Source: Smittium culicis
Taxonomy: Eukaryota > Kickxellomycota > Harpellomycetes > Harpellales > Legeriomycetaceae
Assembly: GCA_001970855.1 (NCBI GenBank)
Contig: LSSN01002489.1
Coordinates: 1 to 16,826, forward strand
Length of the DNA stretch: 16,826 bases
Reading direction: 5' to 3'
The notes under the pieces were generated by a model. That model saw nothing but the letters and a program-made list of their open reading frames with translations. It had not been told where the DNA came from and did not search any database. Shown here in pieces: positions 1-10,419 of the stretch. Positions within the stretch are counted from its first letter, which is position 1, and the number at the start of each line of letters is the position of its first letter. The translations under genes were made by a program, and so were the position numbers.

Positions 1-1894
1 AATAAAAGCAACTCAAACGGCGTCGAACTTTTACTCAGCCTTGCCAAACACTTCGCTGGTATACTATTGTTATCATTATTATACCTTCACTTTCTTATTC
101 AGGTCTATTATACTTATTTACACGTTCTCTCTTTTTACTTTAGATCAAAATTATTGGTCAAAAGATATTGTTTTTGTTTTCTCAGATAAAGGTGAAGATG
201 GTATATACAAATGGCTTCAACTCCAAAATTTAGTTCTTGAAAGTGAATTGAACCACAAACATAGAGTAAGCGGTTTACAAGCCGCTCTATCTATTGAACT
301 TCCCCCTTCATCCTCATATAGCGACTTTGCTTTGTACTATGAGGGCAAAAATGGCCAGCTTCCTAATCTGGATTTAGCTAATATTGTTATGGAAATTTTT
401 TCATACAACAGATTTTCTACTTTTCACCATGGAAACTTCAACTGCGACTTAAAATCAAATGACATTAAAGGGCAAATAAATCGCTATCTATGCGTGTCTT
501 CTGGACTCCTTGAAAATATGAAATGGCTGGCTTTCGGCACTTCTGTCGGAACACACGCCCCATTTTTAGAGTTCCGCGTTGATGCCTTAACTATCCGTGG
601 CATTCCAAATGATTCCTTGAATTCAACAGATCCCGCTACGTTAATTCGACTCGGAAGGTATATACCCATTTTATTTTTTTTCAAAGCTACATTTTTTTTT
701 TTTTTATGCGTCCAGCCTCTAACAACAGCACATTTAAATATAGAACTATTGAATCTGTTACCCAAAGCCTTAATAACTTATTGGAACATTTCCATCAATC
801 TTTTTATCTCTATTTTTTACCTCAAAATGGCAAATATATATCTATTGGAGATTATACTATACCAGTTATGCTCATCGTGGCATCCTTGCTAATTCAAGGG
901 ATTCATATGCTAAGACTCATATCCCTTTCGATTCATCACCATGAAAATGCTAACCGAATGGAAAAATCAAACTCTATTTACATCGTTTGTATTAGTCTCT
1001 TTAAGTCTTCATTAGTCGCCTCAATAATTCCAATTCTCATAGGGTCATTTTTTTTAATCTACAACATTTCAACACAAAGCATACAAAATCACATCGTTCC
1101 CATTACCCAATTAAGACACCTTGTAAGCTTAAATATTTCCGGTTTCATTTTTTAAATATTTAACTTTGATTTACTATTACCTTTTATATTAGGCTCTCAA
1201 TCCAGTCATATATGGAACTATTTCTGCCTCTCTTCTATTGATTGCTTTATCCAAAAAACCATCAAAATCTTCTATCTCAACTTATCATTCAATAAGCAAT
1301 CTAGACTGGAGGATGGTCAGATCGCTCGTCAATCTTTACGCAGCTGGGTTTATTGCCGTTTTAGCAATGTTAAACTACAGTTTATCAATTTTTTTTTCTG
1401 CTATTGTAGCTATTCCTCTGCTATCAATTTCTCCACACTTATTTTTAGACCTTGATAACGCTGGACCAATCTATTTAGATTCAAAATTACGTGTCAATCT
1501 AGAATCTACAGACAAAGCAAAAATTTGTTCTGCTACACACAAAAATAATGCTGATAAAAAAATGATGAAATCGCAAGATGATAACAAAAAAGAATCTGAA
1601 ATTACCCCAGCAGTTGGTAAAGCGAAGAATGAATCTACTCTACAAAAAACTACAAAGCGGATTTTATACTCTCTAATACTACTTGTATTTTCACCACCGT
1701 TCATTTTAAATTACCTGCTGCCGAGATTAGCTAATATAGGATGTGAACGAATAAATAAATGCATGACATCAATCCAAGTCATGGATTTTATATCTAATAA
1801 TTTTTTGCACCATGGATCGCTCGCTTATGCCTCAATCAATTTACTTTATGTACCTGTTCATCTAACATTGATTTTTATTACAATGACCTTTTAA
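1..1894 (+). CDS. GAA1: GPI transamidase subunit GAA1 (GPAA1), 3' part, 4 exons
   Basis: Subunit of the ER-membrane GPI transamidase complex (with GPI8, GPI16, GPI17 and GAB1), which swaps a C-terminal signal peptide for a GPI anchor. My model is exons 1-58 (codon starts at base 1), 144-657, 744-1122 and 1193-1894. Introns 59-143, 658-743 and 1123-1192 are GT-AG and 70-86 nt long, and the second holds a CTAAC branch-like site. The joined frame is open for 550 codons plus TAA. Seen: YWSKDIVFVFSDKG, then NGQLPNLDL, both hallmarks of the luminal M28-peptidase-like domain, then LLEHFHQSFYLYFLP leading into about six or seven hydrophobic segments, as in the family's membrane half. A straight translation through 59-143 is open but gives a non-homologous hydrophobic stretch; splicing restores GVELLLSLAKHFADQNYW. 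The N-terminal membrane segment and first half of the luminal domain lie left of the window. Exon 4 carries a Lys/Asn-rich loop between membrane segments. Assignment is firm; the exact C-terminus is slightly less so. Confidence 0.93.
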
Positions 1895-2395
1895 TATTCT
1901 TTGCGATTTTTTGTTTCGTTTTTTCAAAATAATAATCTGTTAATATTGCCATTTTTTAAATCTTTTAGCATATTTTTTGTACATTTTACCTTATATTAAT
2001 TTTTTAATAGTATTAATAAGTATTAAAAGAATGCATATACATGCTACCAACTATCTTTTATCTAAAAATATCTGTGTTTTTTTATATTCAATCGATGCTT
2101 TAATATCTTCTCATTAAATTTATATCAGGTTCATTAATCTAGAGAGTGATAAGAATTTCTAAAAATATTAAATACAACACGATAATCCTTGTCAAATACA
2201 CAATAAAAAAATAAATAAATGACAAAGCTATTGCGAGTACCTGAAAGCAAAGTTATTTAAATTTTAAAAACCTCTGAAAATTCACTGATTTATTTTTTTA
2301 TTCAGGCCTTGGGTTATTATTCAAGACTATAAAGTATTTAAAACTAAAAAACATTTATAAAATTTCTACCGGTCGTTTTCTTTTGACAATATGCC

Positions 2396-2412
2396 ATTTG
2401 ATTTCATCAAAT
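2396..2412. repeat. small perfect hairpin (7-bp stem, 3-nt loop)
   Basis: ATTTGAT (2396-2402), loop TTC, ATCAAAT (2406-2412). It lies about 500 bp downstream of GAA1. In DNA this AT-rich such hairpins occur by chance, so no function is claimed. Confidence 0.35.
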
Positions 2413-3689
2413 TATCGGTTCAGCAAGTGTATACTCCATTAATTTGAAGTTTTTTATATAGGAAATATAAACTTTAGGCGGAAATGTCACTCTACATTTA
2501 AAAGCAGAAAAAAACTATTAAAAATACCGACTAAAACATGGCAAAAAGATATGGAAAAGAGATAGTTTGCAAAGTTCTAATTACCCGTCGATTAATTAAA
2601 AAGGTTGATTAAAGTATATTCATATGGTAAATTTGTATAGCTCACAGTCAACATTTACGTCATCTAAAAAAGAAAAAAAAGAAGGAATACCGTAGTCGGT
2701 CGCAAAATTATGATATAAATAATATTCACAGACCCTGAGATTGAATACAATCTTGGCCTGTAGTATCTAATAGCTTATTTTTGTATATATATGTTGCTGA
2801 ATATTGAATTACAACATAAGATTATGGATAATTTATCCTATTATAATCGAGCGCTGGAACAAATATCGATTCTTTACTACAAATTCAGTTTATTTAAAGC
2901 TGGGCTAATCTGCGATAGCTTTTATTTTCAACTAACCTAATACATAAAAAGCAATGTCATATTGGATCATAGAATTTACTTTAGTTGATAGATTTTGCTC
3001 CTATCGCCGTAGGTACACACGAAATATTAAGATAGACAAAAATTGCTGTGGCTATAATGATCGACTTTTCAATAAGTGGGGGTTTTATTTGTGCAGCTGA
3101 CTTGGTTAGTTGTTTAATAGGTCTGTATTACTATAACATGCCGCTTAAAAACAATAATTTATTTGATTGAAAACTTCAGCTGAATGTGGAGCATTTCTGC
3201 CCGGCTTTTTTTTTAACTTTTTGCCTTCATACAGGATTTTCATAGCCATAATATAAAATAGATGTAAGCAAAAAGCCTACAATAATGAATCTTGAAATTG
3301 GTCACTTTATTCTAAAATCAAATTCTTTGAGTGTTGATATAAAACGCAAAGCGTTTATAAAATATACTACATGGCTATTTATAAAAAATGACAAAATTAC
3401 ATACTGAAATTTAAACAAAAAAATAAATACTTTTGTCATTTCATGCTTTTTTGGCAACAACCAACGATACAACGGCTATCTGAGTTATTAGTGATGTTAT
3501 TTTGAGTAAGAGGTTTTATAAAAAATTATATTTGCTTATATCAATCAGATAAAGCTAATGGTAATATCAGGGAGTTCATTTGATGATATTTTCTAAACAT
3601 ATTTAAAAGTAAAAGTAAATACGATGAGTAGGAAATTTTTATTAAAGCTCCTCTCATCGAAGTAATATCCTATATGGAAATTTTAGCTA

Positions 3690-3892
3690 TTTATCCCTTT
3701 CCTGGGCAGTTGAGTATATTTGGTCTACCAAATATAGCCGTCAATGTTCAATTAAAAATCTTTAATTCCGAGACCTTGAGAACTATTGGTATAATGCATT
3801 GCAAATGCAAATAAAAAATTCACTTATAAACCTTATACGAATCAATAAATTTATATTTTTAAAGAATGTTGGACAGATAAGGGCTAAATGGT
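3690..3892 (+). repeat. dispersed repeat, copy A
   Basis: About 200 bp that aligns by eye, with substitutions and small indels, to copy B on the minus strand (11652-11838) and copy C on the plus strand (about 13630-13830). Shared landmarks in order: a ctttcctggg-like block (A and B), CTACCAAATATAGCC (identical in A and B), tgttcaat, aattccgag, a tattggt block, a gcaaata block, and a terminal GTTGGACAG block (GTTGGACGG in C). The order is the same in all three copies. No open frame runs through it. It is most simply a decayed transposable-element fragment; the family is not recognisable. Confidence 0.75.
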
Positions 3893-4195
3893 CATTACTA
3901 TTACTTTTACCATTTTAAATTACAAATGAAAAATAAAATTAAAATCTATAATGGCATTTGTATGAATATATTATAAAATTCATTTAAAGTTAATTGCAGT
4001 AGAGAAATAAGTAATAGTAAATTATTTTTGGGGATTTTTACTGTAAATTACATCAATAGTACGAGTTTACTTTTATAGCCTCAGTATATAGTAATTAGAG
4101 ATGCATCAAATGGTATAAATAATTTAAACCCAAACAACATTTCTATCGTGTGTTATTTTTACATTTAATATGATATTATTGTTTATACTTTTTGT

Positions 4196-4213
4196 ATGAT
4201 ACCAAAGTATCAT
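4196..4213. promoter_or_regulatory. palindrome just upstream of the orphan-gene TATA box
   Basis: Perfect 7-bp inverted repeat ATGATAC-CAAA-GTATCAT, 20 bp upstream of the TATA-like element at 4234 and about 175 bp upstream of the ATG at 4387. The position suits a dimeric transcription-factor site, but this is inference from position and symmetry only. Confidence 0.3.
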
Positions 4214-4233
4214 CTTTTATATACTACAAAAAA

Positions 4234-4386
4234 TATATAAATAGTATGGGTTAGCTCTGAGCTTTTTGAACCTTTGCCAAACATAGCAATCATATTTCTA
4301 CGATACTCTCCAACTAAACATCAATCTTTTAATCAACCTCGACTAGCATTCTAAACAAGGATCAAATAAATCCTATAAAAAAAATA
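4234..4386 (+). promoter_or_regulatory. probable core promoter and leader of the orphan gene at 4387
   Basis: TATA-like TATATAAATA at 4234-4243, about 145 nt before the ATG. It is followed by a leader rich in C and poor in G: in 4261-4380 I count 29 C against 9 G. CT-rich blocks near 4300-4310 (CTCTCCAACTAAAC) could be the initiator region. The start codon context is AATAATGTC, with A at -3. The same architecture precedes the gene at 15188, which strengthens both calls. Confidence 0.5.
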
Positions 4387-6186
4387 ATGTCTCATGAAAA
4401 CCAAGGGTTTTTATATTATGTATTTGTTTTCCTAGTAGTAACTTTTATCTTGAAATACATACAGTATAAAGTATACAAGATAAGGTCCAGAGCGTCAAGA
4501 GTAAATGGGCAGTCTCCAAATAGCGATACGTTTAGTACTTTGAAAAAATCTAAACGGCCTCTATTTGACATTTCAGGGAATAAACCGATTTATAAAGTTG
4601 GAGAGGGCAGAGATAGAATGATGCGCTATGTGCCAAGAATGGCCAGCCCCAGTAAGAATTTTAGCACCACTATACCAGGCTCAAATTCATCGACACAAAT
4701 TGAGGATCACAGATACAAGAATCTAAACACTGAATACATACCTAAATATTTTCCTAGACCTCATAAGTCTAAAAAATTTAACATCGAAAACAGTAATAAA
4801 CAGATTCACTATACAAACAAAAACGCAATGAAAAATATTAGCCATGAGTACATACCGGACCCAAGGATTAATCTCAGCTCAACCGTAATCTACATTGATA
4901 TTGATATTAACAAGGAGCTTGAACCTAGCAGTGTTATTAAGAACTTGATTCTTTCAAGGAAAAAGAGTAGAGAATTAATCATACCAGATAATAGCAATAA
5001 AGTAAACTCTCACATTGTGAAAATAAATAAATTAGAAAAATTGATACAAGATAGCCATGGAAACGATATTAGACAATTATCACGCTCCGTAAACATAAAA
5101 GAAAGAGATCATAGCGCAAATGATAGTGGTGTGGAATTCGAAGACGAGTTCGAATCAGAGCAACGCCTGCGAACTGATATTCCTGTTGCTGGATCGTCTA
5201 AGCTTCCTCTATCTCTAATACAAAAAAGAAATGCAGATATAAATTATATTTCAAATATAGATGTTCCAATTTTGAAAAAGGAAAAAAATTCAAGCCTTTC
5301 AAGTCCATTATCTCTAATCAAAAAAAATCTTTACTCATTTTATCAATATAGTCTTTATGGATCTGAAACTAATAGAAACCATGATTTAATACCCAAGTCT
5401 AAAATCAGCAGCCCGATTATTATTCCTAAATGCACGGAAGAATCATCAAAAGTTAATGATACGAGCAAAGCCAGAGATACCAAAATCAATTCAAAGCAAT
5501 TTTGTTGGGATAATATAAATGTCATTCAGTTTTATGAGCAAGATTATCTACAAAACTCCACAAAAAAATCTCCAAGGGACTCGCATAAAGCTATAAACAT
5601 TGATTCTACATTTTATTCGAACGCTACTAGTGATATTGTCCATACTAAAGAATTAAAGGTAGACGAATTTAAACATTCAAATTCAATGCTTATAGGAAAG
5701 CGAGCAATGAATCCAAGTGAAATGCTCAAAAAATTAAGCAAAGATCCGTTCAGAATAAACCTTATCATTGACAGCAAAAATTCGACTGATCAGTTCTTAG
5801 ACTCGTCACTTAGAAATAGAAAAACGTTTGACCAGAAATCTAAATTTAATGGTAATACTTCCAAACCCAAAGATTGTATAAACTCTCCAAGATTAGTGAA
5901 TAGCAAGATCGACAGCTTATTTAATAGAGAGCTCTTTCAGATTAAAGAAAACTTAGTGAACAAAAAATATGGTCAGTTGTCAATAGTAACGTCCGCTAAT
6001 AACTCTTCAAATTCGATCAGAAAAATCACGAAGATTGCAGAGGTGAAAACTTTCAGTGCAGGCAACCTTGAAAACAAGGCAATATTCTGCTCAGCAATTA
6101 GGAAAAATTCCACGCCTCGTAAAGCTTTTTCATTCACAGGCCATCCTATCAATCAAACTAATATTTCTATTAGAAAGAGATCATAA
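4387..6186 (+). CDS. orphan protein, single N-terminal membrane anchor plus long disordered basic tail (599 aa)
   Basis: Not recognised. One uninterrupted frame from ATG to TAA, no intron needed. Residues about 8-26 form one hydrophobic helix (FLYYVFVFLVVTFILKYI) followed at once by a basic stretch (KVYKIRSRASR), so the long tail is expected on the cytoplasmic or nucleoplasmic side. The tail (30-599) is rich in Ser, Asn, Lys and Ile and looks mostly disordered. Features: three short Tyr-hydrophobic-Pro motifs (RYVPRM at 80-85, EYIPKYFPRP at 117-125, EYIPDPR at 154-160); a locally ordered segment 166-222; an acidic patch DSGVEFEDEFESE at 246-258; a duplicated PLSLIQK/PLSLIKK (274-280, 307-313); a VIQFYEQDYLQ motif near 379-389; a basic C-terminus ending RKRS. 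Length, start context, promoter and an open 1.8 kb in AT-rich DNA argue that it is real. A nuclear-membrane or pore-anchoring protein has a similar plan, but that is only analogy. The convergent neighbour is COG6. Confidence 0.78.
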   Translation: MSHENQGFLYYVFVFLVVTFILKYIQYKVYKIRSRASRVNGQSPNSDTFSTLKKSKRPLFDISGNKPIYKVGEGRDRMMRYVPRMASPSKNFSTTIPGSNSSTQIEDHRYKNLNTEYIPKYFPRPHKSKKFNIENSNKQIHYTNKNAMKNISHEYIPDPRINLSSTVIYIDIDINKELEPSSVIKNLILSRKKSRELIIPDNSNKVNSHIVKINKLEKLIQDSHGNDIRQLSRSVNIKERDHSANDSGVEFEDEFESEQRLRTDIPVAGSSKLPLSLIQKRNADINYISNIDVPILKKEKNSSLSSPLSLIKKNLYSFYQYSLYGSETNRNHDLIPKSKISSPIIIPKCTEESSKVNDTSKARDTKINSKQFCWDNINVIQFYEQDYLQNSTKKSPRDSHKAINIDSTFYSNATSDIVHTKELKVDEFKHSNSMLIGKRAMNPSEMLKKLSKDPFRINLIIDSKNSTDQFLDSSLRNRKTFDQKSKFNGNTSKPKDCINSPRLVNSKIDSLFNRELFQIKENLVNKKYGQLSIVTSANNSSNSIRKITKIAEVKTFSAGNLENKAIFCSAIRKNSTPRKAFSFTGHPINQTNISIRKRS

Positions 6187-6456
6187 TAGATTCAGTATTA
6201 TAAAAAATGGTATAACTTTTTTTTCATTGGTCAATAATTGTTATTTATCATTCAGCCCATACTCCAGCAAAATTAAATCCAATATACCCTCATTGACTGC
6301 CCGATTATTTTAATTATTTTTACTTTTTTAATCCAAGTTAATTAGGTCAATTCTGTGGAAATAATACTAGTAATCAAGAATAAAAAATCAATAAAATAAA
6401 CTTGATATTAATATTAATTTTATTATTTTTTAATATTTTATAAATTATACTTTTGA
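6187..6456. terminator. convergent 3' region with candidate poly(A) signals on both strands
   Basis: 270 bp separate two convergent stop codons. On the plus strand AATAAA occurs at 6379-6384 and an AATAAAATAAA run at 6390-6400, serving the orphan gene. On the minus strand AATAAA reads at 6424-6419, 33 nt beyond the COG6 stop. Such hexamers are common by chance at this AT content, so they are positional candidates. If both are used, the two 3' UTRs could overlap in antisense. Confidence 0.4.
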
Positions 6457-9400
6457 TTAAAACATAATACTAAGAGCATTGACATCATGTATAAAAGTCC
6501 CTTCAGGCGCCTTCCAATCGGGCGAATCGCTATTTTCTGAGATAAGTTTGTCGACCAAGTTGTACAACTTTTCATAGCGATCTAAAAACGCAGATTTAGC
6601 TTCAAATCTCAGGTCTTGTGCGAACTTAACATCATGTAGCCTTGACGTGGCCGTTGCTAAGAACAGACCATCGGTCAATAGAGTATCTTCAAAAGACTTG
6701 AATGACTCAAATATTAGACCAGGGTTCTGAGTATAATTAGAAAAAACATGCCGTTTCGTTTAGTACATTATATTATAAATTAAATTTAAAAAAGTTATTT
6801 TTTACCTTGTCGAAATTGCCACTATCCAAGCTTATAAACAAATCCTTTAAGCCCGATTTTTCAATCATCAACTCTTTCTATTAATTTATATATATTTATT
6901 CATAAGAATTAGAAATGATATTCAAAAATAATAAAATAATAACATGCTACTAAAGTTTTTAGATCTATAAGTGATTAGCTAAATAATGAGTTTAAGGGAT
7001 GGGAAAATATAGTAAGCTTACCATAGAAAGAAGAAGATCAGATTGTATTTTTGAGCATTTTTCATTGATCTGTTTAATAAATCTATCTAATCCATTGAAT
7101 ACAGATATTTCCTTCTATTAAAATTACAAAACAAAAACAGTTAGGTGCAAATTTATTAATTCTAAATTAGCAAACCTTATTCTTTTATAGAATTTTTATA
7201 TACTTTTAAGTTATCTAATAAACTCACTGAGACCAAAAAAAATAATTTACAAGAGTAATAAAAATAGAAGAATACCTTTAAGAAGCTTAATAAATTCCAA
7301 AGGTAAATATTTTTCTCGTACTGGAGAAGTTCAGTGTTATCAGATAAGTCGCCTTCAATAAGGTCTAGCACATTGGCAACTCCGTTAATTATAACATCTC
7401 TGGGCTTGGTTGGTATATCATCCTTTTTATTTATGCTTGAAGTTATATTATCTGTATCAATATTTTCACTGATAAGTAGGGCATTTGATTCTGTTGGAGG
7501 TATGGAAAGGCTTTCGCTTTCTGAGTTCAAATCATCATTTCCAATAGGCGAGTTATCAATAATGCTAAACAATTCTTGAGCATTCAAAATAATCCTTCTG
7601 ATATCTTCAGGAATGTCTAATGTCATACTTGGGCCTTCAATGCTAGTAAGATCTCTCTGATTTGATTCTGTAATCAAATAAAGTCATATAAAAGAAATCA
7701 AATCATGGAATTTATATAAATAAATATTAATTTGAGTTTACCATTTATAGAATTAGGAACTCCTTCTAGTTCCAAAATTTGGGTTAAAGAAGCCAAAAAT
7801 TCATTATACAACTTTACGAAAAGGTTATAGCATAATTCACACGAGTTATTTAACACAGAAGTAAGCATCGTAGCATCAGTGAGCTTACTATTACTGCCAA
7901 GCAATAGCATTTTATAAAATTTGATCAAGTAAAACAGCTTTAATAAAAGATCAGGCGAGTCTGTTTCGTTAATCGTTTGGCTAATGCGAAGTTCAAGTGG
8001 TTGACAAATCCCTTCAAGGCAATAGCCAAGTACTTTGTTGATAGATATCAACTCTTTAGAATTATCATCAAACGTTTTATCAATTTTGTGTAATGAAACT
8101 TTATTTCCTAATCCAAGTGCATTTTGTAGAAATTCAAACTCATTGGCTTTTGCTTGATGCACCCAAGCCAGCATATCACCAATATACCTTGCAGGCTCTG
8201 ATGCATGAAGTTCAATTGCCCTTGGCATCCCATTAGGTCCACCCCTAATAAGAGCAGTCAGAAATAAACGCTGTAAAGCTTGTGACCTATGCTCAGCTAA
8301 ATTCATCGCAATTGATCTAATTGGATAAGTAATTAAATTTAACAATTTTTTTTACGGTTATGAGAATTACAAAAAAGTATTAATTATTATCAATGCAAAT
8401 AAATTATGTAGAGCATGGAGAAATAATAGTAGGAGAATAGAGAGATTAAAAATATATTTTAACGAAAATGAGTTACTCATAAAGAACAGGTTTTGTAGAT
8501 AGCTCATGTATAGCCATTATTGCTTCAGGCTTCAATTCTGGAGCATTTCGGTTAATGATTCTGATTTCGTTAATAACCCATTGAAACAAATTGGAATATA
8601 CTTTCTCCTTAATGGAGTTCATTTTTTGTAATGAATCTAGACTGTAAAGTAGCAATTTCTTAGTAGAGAATTTAAATTTAAATAGTATCGTATATAATAT
8701 AAAAAACTTACGCAGAAACAGGGTTTGAGGCTTGTAACAGGACTGAGCATTTTTGAGTTATGGATCTCATTTTATTTAGTATGGAAAAAAATTCAGGGTT
8801 GATCTTAGGGTCACCATTTTTAGGGAGTAATATATTAATTTCTTGTTCAGATAAATTTAGAATTTCATTTAATCTTTTTACTAAGATAAGACGCCTGGAG
8901 AGTTCGTGTCTAAAAAAATACGTATTATAATGGGTTAATGAAAAAAGAAACTTATATTGATAAAAAAAGGTGTAGTCGAATGAGATTTACTTTTCATCTA
9001 TTAAAATGGAAGCTTCTTCAGAGGATTTTATAGTTTTTCTTTTGAGATCTACGGTTTTTGATAACATGATTTTGGCTAGATTTTCTATTTCAGATGCTGA
9101 ATTGTTGATACTCTGTAGGTCCTGATAGTTATAAAATCAAAAAAAGCTTTTAAATATTATTAAAAAACTACATTTAGTATTTTATTCTGATGTATATAAT
9201 TTTATTTACCTTTTGAATCTCAGATATTAATGATAAAAAACTAAATTCGTACTCAATTAGCTTTTTACTACCTTTTTGTGATAAATGGCCATTTTCGAGA
9301 GAATCTTCTAGCTCTGAGGCGAGAGTGTCGATATGATGTTTTTCTAAATCTAAATCAATTTCATGATTCGAAGAGCATTTACTGCTAACATTCTGATTGT

Positions 9401-9629
9401 TGACAATCAAGTCGATAGAATCTTTGCTGATTTCGGCAGCTACTGAATTTATGAGGTTTAAATCGTTATCTGGGCTGTTTGGGCTTACATTAAGTAAATC
9501 AAATTCATCGATAAAAGAAATGAGCTCTACGAAAGCATTTTTTGAATAATCTTCTATTACATTTGAGTTTGAATTCGAAGATCTAGCTGACGAATTTAAT
9601 AGGCCCTTAATTTGTGCATCTATTTCCAT
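6457..9629 (-). CDS. COG6: conserved oligomeric Golgi complex subunit 6 (COG6), complete, 9 exons
   Basis: Subunit of the COG tethering complex (lobe B) that captures retrograde vesicles at the Golgi. Exons on the minus strand: 9629-9210, 9121-8991, 8909-8712, 8641-8477, 8316-7742, 7667-7276, 7114-7022, 6877-6806, 6726-6457. All eight introns are GT-AG (70, 74, 79, 81, 88, 144, 160 and 161 nt) and phases agree, giving 771 residues, within the usual range. Seen: an acidic N-terminus (1-140), a helical region 141-250, WVINEIRI, then KPVLYE, and the strongest family block at residues 329-359, including IRGGPNGMPRAIEL and ARYIGDMLAWVHQ. A low-complexity acidic Ser/Asn insertion lies near 520-580 in exon 6, and KSGLKDLFISLDSGNFDK in exon 8. 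Intron 3 must skip a nearer AG (8660-8659) for TACAG ending at 8642; only that keeps the frame and the family alignment. The ATG at 9629 is the first usable start; the N-terminus is the least certain part. Confidence 0.93.
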
Positions 9630-10311
9630 TCTTTTATTTTCCTGTTATTTGGAAGTATGAGCGTAATGCAGTCTTGGAAGATGTTTGTACTTGAGTTATT
9701 AATCTAATCACTAAAAGTTAAAATGCCGAACTTTCTGAATAATGTTTTCATCTCATTTTTTTCAATTTTGGTAAGGCGAGCATTTTTATAGGCAAGACAG
9801 CCAACTTAGTATTGCTATTTATTCTCAAATAGAAGTCCTATTTGCTACTATCCATTCAATAATTCAATAGAGCAAATTGGCATTGTATTATTGGACGTAT
9901 CTGTATTACGCTCTAATAAAAATTATAAACTCCAAATAATTGAATTCTACGAATAATTTATCTAATCACATCTTTAAAATAATCTTTTGCTTTGAAACAG
10001 AGTATTTTTGTACAATAATATAAAAAATTTAGATTATATCATAATGAACTAGTTAAAATTATTTTTGATCTGCTTAAAATTTAGAACATTATAAAAATAA
10101 GCGTCTGAGTACACAATAAATTAGTAAATGGAGTTCTTTTTAGCCATTAAGAATCATATTTAGAAACCAATGCCTCTATACTTTTGGTTGATGACCTTTT
10201 TATGCTTGTGAGGTGAAAGTTTATTGAACTTTGGTGAAATAATATTCTAAGACAAAAATAGACATCAACACAACTAACTGATACATTTATGAATTTTCAT
10301 ATGTAAACTTG

Positions 10312-10419
10312 ATAACTTTTTCGGAAAAATATTTTTCGCGATATACCCGGGGTTTTGTATGCACAATAGTGTGCCTTAAACCATAGTTTTCCCGGCCACC
10401 GATCTGAACAAAAAGTTAT
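10312..10419. repeat. nested inverted-repeat island
   Basis: A 108-bp block bounded by a perfect 10-bp inverted repeat, ATAACTTTTT (10312-10321) and AAAAAGTTAT (10410-10419). Inside, in nested order: CGG (10322-10324) with CCG (10399-10401); CCGGG (10347-10351) with CCCGG (10391-10395); GGTTT (10351-10355) with AAACC (10378-10382); and GCACA (10361-10365) with TGTGC (10370-10374) around an ATAG tetraloop. A separate palindrome GAAAAATATTTTTC sits on the 5' arm. The G/C-containing stems stand out from the AT-rich surroundings. It could be a structured RNA, a fold-back or MITE-like element, or an extruding cruciform; no clear target-site duplication was seen. Confidence 0.5.

Larger units (their letters stand above)
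1895..4386. other. gene-free AT-rich spacer between GAA1 and the first orphan gene
   Basis: About 2.5 kb with no open frame long enough or conserved enough to call. It contains repeat copy A (about 3690-3892), small perfect hairpins (2396-2412, 2738-2753, 3342-3356, 4196-4213), an A-rich purine tract near 2668-2685 and, at the right end, the probable promoter and leader of the orphan at 4387. No AATAAA lies close behind the GAA1 stop; the first dense A-rich candidate is near 2200-2220. No tRNA-like B box with a matching cloverleaf was seen. Confidence 0.7.

Noticed and set aside
41..142. Apparent N-terminal coding sequence reading in the same frame as GAA1 exon 2
   Set aside because: It is the 85-nt intron 59-143 plus the wrong frame of exon 1; splicing gives family-like sequence in frame 1.
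484..765. Minus-strand open frame across GAA1 exons 2-3 and the intron
   Set aside because: It is antisense to well-supported coding sequence and an intron, with no homology.
1471..1704. Minus-strand 77-codon open frame within GAA1 exon 4
   Set aside because: Antisense shadow of the Lys/Asn-rich loop.
2738..2780. Possible U2 snRNA fragment (GGCCTGTAGTATCTAATAGC near 2755-2774)
   Set aside because: Only the GTAGTATCT block resembles U2; the expected flanking stem and Sm-site regions are absent.
3980..4015. Similarity in inverted orientation to 11936-11975 (ATTACTTATTTCT-like)
   Set aside because: The position is not collinear with the rest of repeat copies A and B, and the match is AT-rich and short.
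6056..6313. Plus-strand open frame overlapping the end of the orphan gene in another frame
   Set aside because: It overlaps the C-terminal codons of the longer gene and has no independent start signals or recognisable sequence.
7334..7579. Plus-strand open frame of 81 codons
   Set aside because: It is antisense to COG6 exon 6, whose frame, homology and splice sites are consistent.
9860..9900. Possible fourth repeat copy (ATTATTGGACG)
   Set aside because: Only the terminal GGAC-like block resembles the family; the upstream blocks do not align.
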